Source: Labilibaculum sp. K2S
GTDB taxonomy: Bacteria; Bacteroidota; Bacteroidia; Bacteroidales; Marinifilaceae
Assembly: GCF_030372765.1 (NCBI RefSeq)
Contig: NZ_JAUCMW010000022.1
Span: 1-35,216 of the forward strand
Length of the DNA stretch: 35,216 nucleotides
Direction: 5' to 3'
In this document: piece by piece, positions 33,747 to 35,216 of the stretch
How the letters are laid out: every line of letters begins with the position of its first letter
Numbering within the stretch: the stretch's first letter is position 1
The notes under the pieces: generated by a model
The model's database searches: none
Seen by the model: only the letters and a program-made list of their open reading frames with translations
What the model was told of the DNA's origin: nothing
Position numbers and translations under genes: made by a program

Positions 33747-34433
33747 TTAAAATGTAATGTTTCCTGTATTTGGCACACCATATATAGTTACGTCACCAGT
33801 AACATTATTCCCAACAGTATTATCACTGTTACCAAAACTATCTTTTACATTACTAATAGTAACTGAAAAAGTTTGATCCGCACCTGCTGCTAAATTAGGT
33901 ACAGTTAAAGTTAGAGTGTAAGTATTTCCTGATACTGCAACTGCAGTTCCAGACAATTCAGGAGTTAAACCTGTAGTTGCATAATCGAATGTCCAATCAG
34001 CAGCACCATTTGTCTTAGTCAGGATATAATCTACTGTTGAGTTTCCGGTAGAACCAGTCGCACAATCCGACACTGCATCAGCGATCGAAACGTCAAAATT
34101 ATCTCCAACTACCACTGTAGCAGTCTTAATTGTAGAACAAATCACACTCCCACCATGATCTTCATTCTCGGTAAAAGTTAACGTGTATGTTCCTGCTTGC
34201 TTCCATAAGATATCAATAGAAGCGTCAGTTAAAGTAGTTCCATTCTGAAGATCCCAAGCTGTTCCTTGTGCTCCTCCTCCTGTTACTGTCCAGGATAGAG
34301 TATTTGCTCCATTCTCCGCAGTTACAGAGTAAGTATGAGTTTCTCCAACATTCCTTGTATCCTGTGCCATGACACTGTATCCCAAGAAAAGGAAAAAGCA
34401 TACACTTAAAAGTTTTGTAAAATTTGTTTTCAT
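33747..34433 (-). CDS. Secreted two-domain beta-sandwich protein, paralogue E
   Basis: A 228-residue protein, the shortest and most compact copy of the module. The signal peptide ends at VMAQ (residue 24). Domain 1 has ETHTYSVT, LSWTVTGGG, ILWKQAGTYTLTFTE and Cys99. Domain 2 starts after VVVGDNFDVSI with Cys124 (SDCATGS) and contains ADWTFDYATTG, VTISNVKDSFGNSDN and a final strand VTIYG. The tail is VPNTGNITF, parallel to LPNTLFGD at the end of the module in the 842-aa protein. It is the first small paralogue in the operon, 18 bases after the HYR protein gene, so cotranscribed with it. Function unknown. Confidence 0.77.
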   Translation of the reverse strand: MKTNFTKLLSVCFFLFLGYSVMAQDTRNVGETHTYSVTAENGANTLSWTVTGGGAQGTAWDLQNGTTLTDASIDILWKQAGTYTLTFTENEDHGGSVICSTIKTATVVVGDNFDVSIADAVSDCATGSTGNSTVDYILTKTNGAADWTFDYATTGLTPELSGTAVAVSGNTYTLTLTVPNLAAGADQTFSVTISNVKDSFGNSDNTVGNNVTGDVTIYGVPNTGNITF

Positions 34434-34451
34434 GTTGACTATATTTAAAAT

Positions 34452-35216
34452 TTAATAAATTATTCCTGATGGTATCGGTTTATGATTAACCGTAACCGTA
34501 AATATTTTTACATTTGAAATATTACCACTAGCATCCAATACTCTAAAATGGATTGTCGAAATTCCTTCAGGAAATTCAAACCCGGATGGATCAGAAACTG
34601 AAGCTGCTCCTGTTGCTGCACTACCAAATGCATTTGCAAATGAAGAATCCGGTAATTGAATTCTATATTGAACCATAAAACTCGTTGTGCAATTATCCGA
34701 ATATCTAGTTGCCTGTATATCTAGGCCAGTAAATGATTTCACTTGAGGAATTACACTTTCATCTTCTGCACAATCAATTATTGCCAAGTCAGACAAATCT
34801 GCCAAAACAGGAGGTGTCACATCATCAATAATTACATTCTGATTTACAACAATTGAATTTCCATTTCCATCATCAAAAGTCCATGCTATTACGTGAGTTC
34901 CTTGAGTATTGTATGTTAAAGGATCACTTGTTGTTCCTGTCAAAACACCAGCACAATTATCAGTCGTAGTCGGTACTATAGCTGTTGCAGTACATTCCCC
35001 AATTACATCTGAAAGTATTGGAATTACAGGATCTGTTGTATCATTAATTACTACATTCTGAGTCTGTGTTGTGCTGTTGCCTGATCCGTCAGTATAAGTC
35101 CAGGTTACTACGGTTGAAGAAGTAATTGGCAGTGTTGTTGTATGAGTTCCTGTTAATACTCCGTCACAGTTATCTGTCGCTGTTGGTGCTGTTAAACTTG
35201 TTACTTCACACTGGGC
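34452..35216 (-). CDS. 3' end of a large HYR/Ig-repeat surface protein (5' partial, runs off the window)
   Basis: The frame is open from the right edge to the stop, giving 254 residues. It has repeats of about 80 residues: a CxxxxxxxPTATDNCDGVLTG block, a VVTWTYTDGSGN strand, then NVVINDTTDPV and the next cysteine. The second copy reads PTTTDNCAGVLTG and VIAWTFDDGNGN. This is the HYR-type repeat common in very large Bacteroidota adhesins. The last ~120 residues are a different beta domain ending NHKPIPSGIIY, the same kind of tail as KPVISGTITLN in paralogue A. There is no type B or type A sorting domain at its C-terminus. It is the first gene of the cassette visible here; its start and size lie outside the window. 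Confidence 0.85.
   Translation of the reverse strand, partial: AQCEVTSLTAPTATDNCDGVLTGTHTTTLPITSSTVVTWTYTDGSGNSTTQTQNVVINDTTDPVIPILSDVIGECTATAIVPTTTDNCAGVLTGTTSDPLTYNTQGTHVIAWTFDDGNGNSIVVNQNVIIDDVTPPVLADLSDLAIIDCAEDESVIPQVKSFTGLDIQATRYSDNCTTSFMVQYRIQLPDSSFANAFGSAATGAASVSDPSGFEFPEGISTIHFRVLDASGNISNVKIFTVTVNHKPIPSGIIY

Overview
The window is a low-GC chromosomal segment of a Bacteroidota bacterium. Four things support this: a gldB gliding lipoprotein, type IX secretion (T9SS) parts (a PorP/SprF protein and a type B C-terminal sorting domain), a MurF-alanine racemase fusion, and many upstream regions with the Bacteroidota -7 box TAnnTTTG and no clear Shine-Dalgarno. A marine Marinilabiliales/Marinifilaceae-type organism would fit, but that is an inference from general resemblance only.

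Layout. (1) 1-2020: the 3' end of a gene encoding an HExxH metallopeptidase-like domain, one base overlapping a small secreted protein; then a decayed second copy of the metallopeptidase tail and a paralogue of the small protein. This looks like a duplicated effector/partner cassette. (2) 2100-6560: mixed single genes: EamA exporter, a one-domain degenerate DEAD-box-like protein, Dps, a small membrane protein and a secreted C1B peptidase. (3) 6570-10600: lpdA, then a three-gene zinc/manganese-type ABC importer read leftward from a promoter covered by a palindrome. (4) 10680-14420: a TlpA-like lipoprotein, the MeaB GTPase and a DUF1573 protein, all leftward. (5) 14810-21900: an M20 amidohydrolase, a 56-residue 2[4Fe-4S] ferredoxin, fthC plus a nitrilase, gldB divergent from nadE, and a Crp/Fnr regulator. 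(6) 21900-26550: a GC-rich intergenic element, murF-alr and tdk (leftward), then a conserved hypothetical gene and rsmI (rightward).

(7) 26636-35216 is the most unusual part: a leftward T9SS-linked surface cassette. In transcription order it has the end of a large HYR-type repeat protein (cut by the window edge), five tandem paralogous secreted two-domain beta-sandwich proteins (228-284 aa), an 842-aa protein and a PorP/SprF protein. The 842-aa protein begins with the same two-domain module, continues with six Ig/PKD-like repeats and ends in a type B T9SS sorting domain. The small proteins lack sorting domains, keep two cysteines each and share a short C-terminal tail. This suggests a multi-subunit extracellular assembly built from one module, with the 842-aa protein as the secreted or anchored member. 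That function is inferred; the gene architecture is read directly from the sequence.

No rRNA, tRNA, CRISPR array, insertion sequence or prophage was seen.
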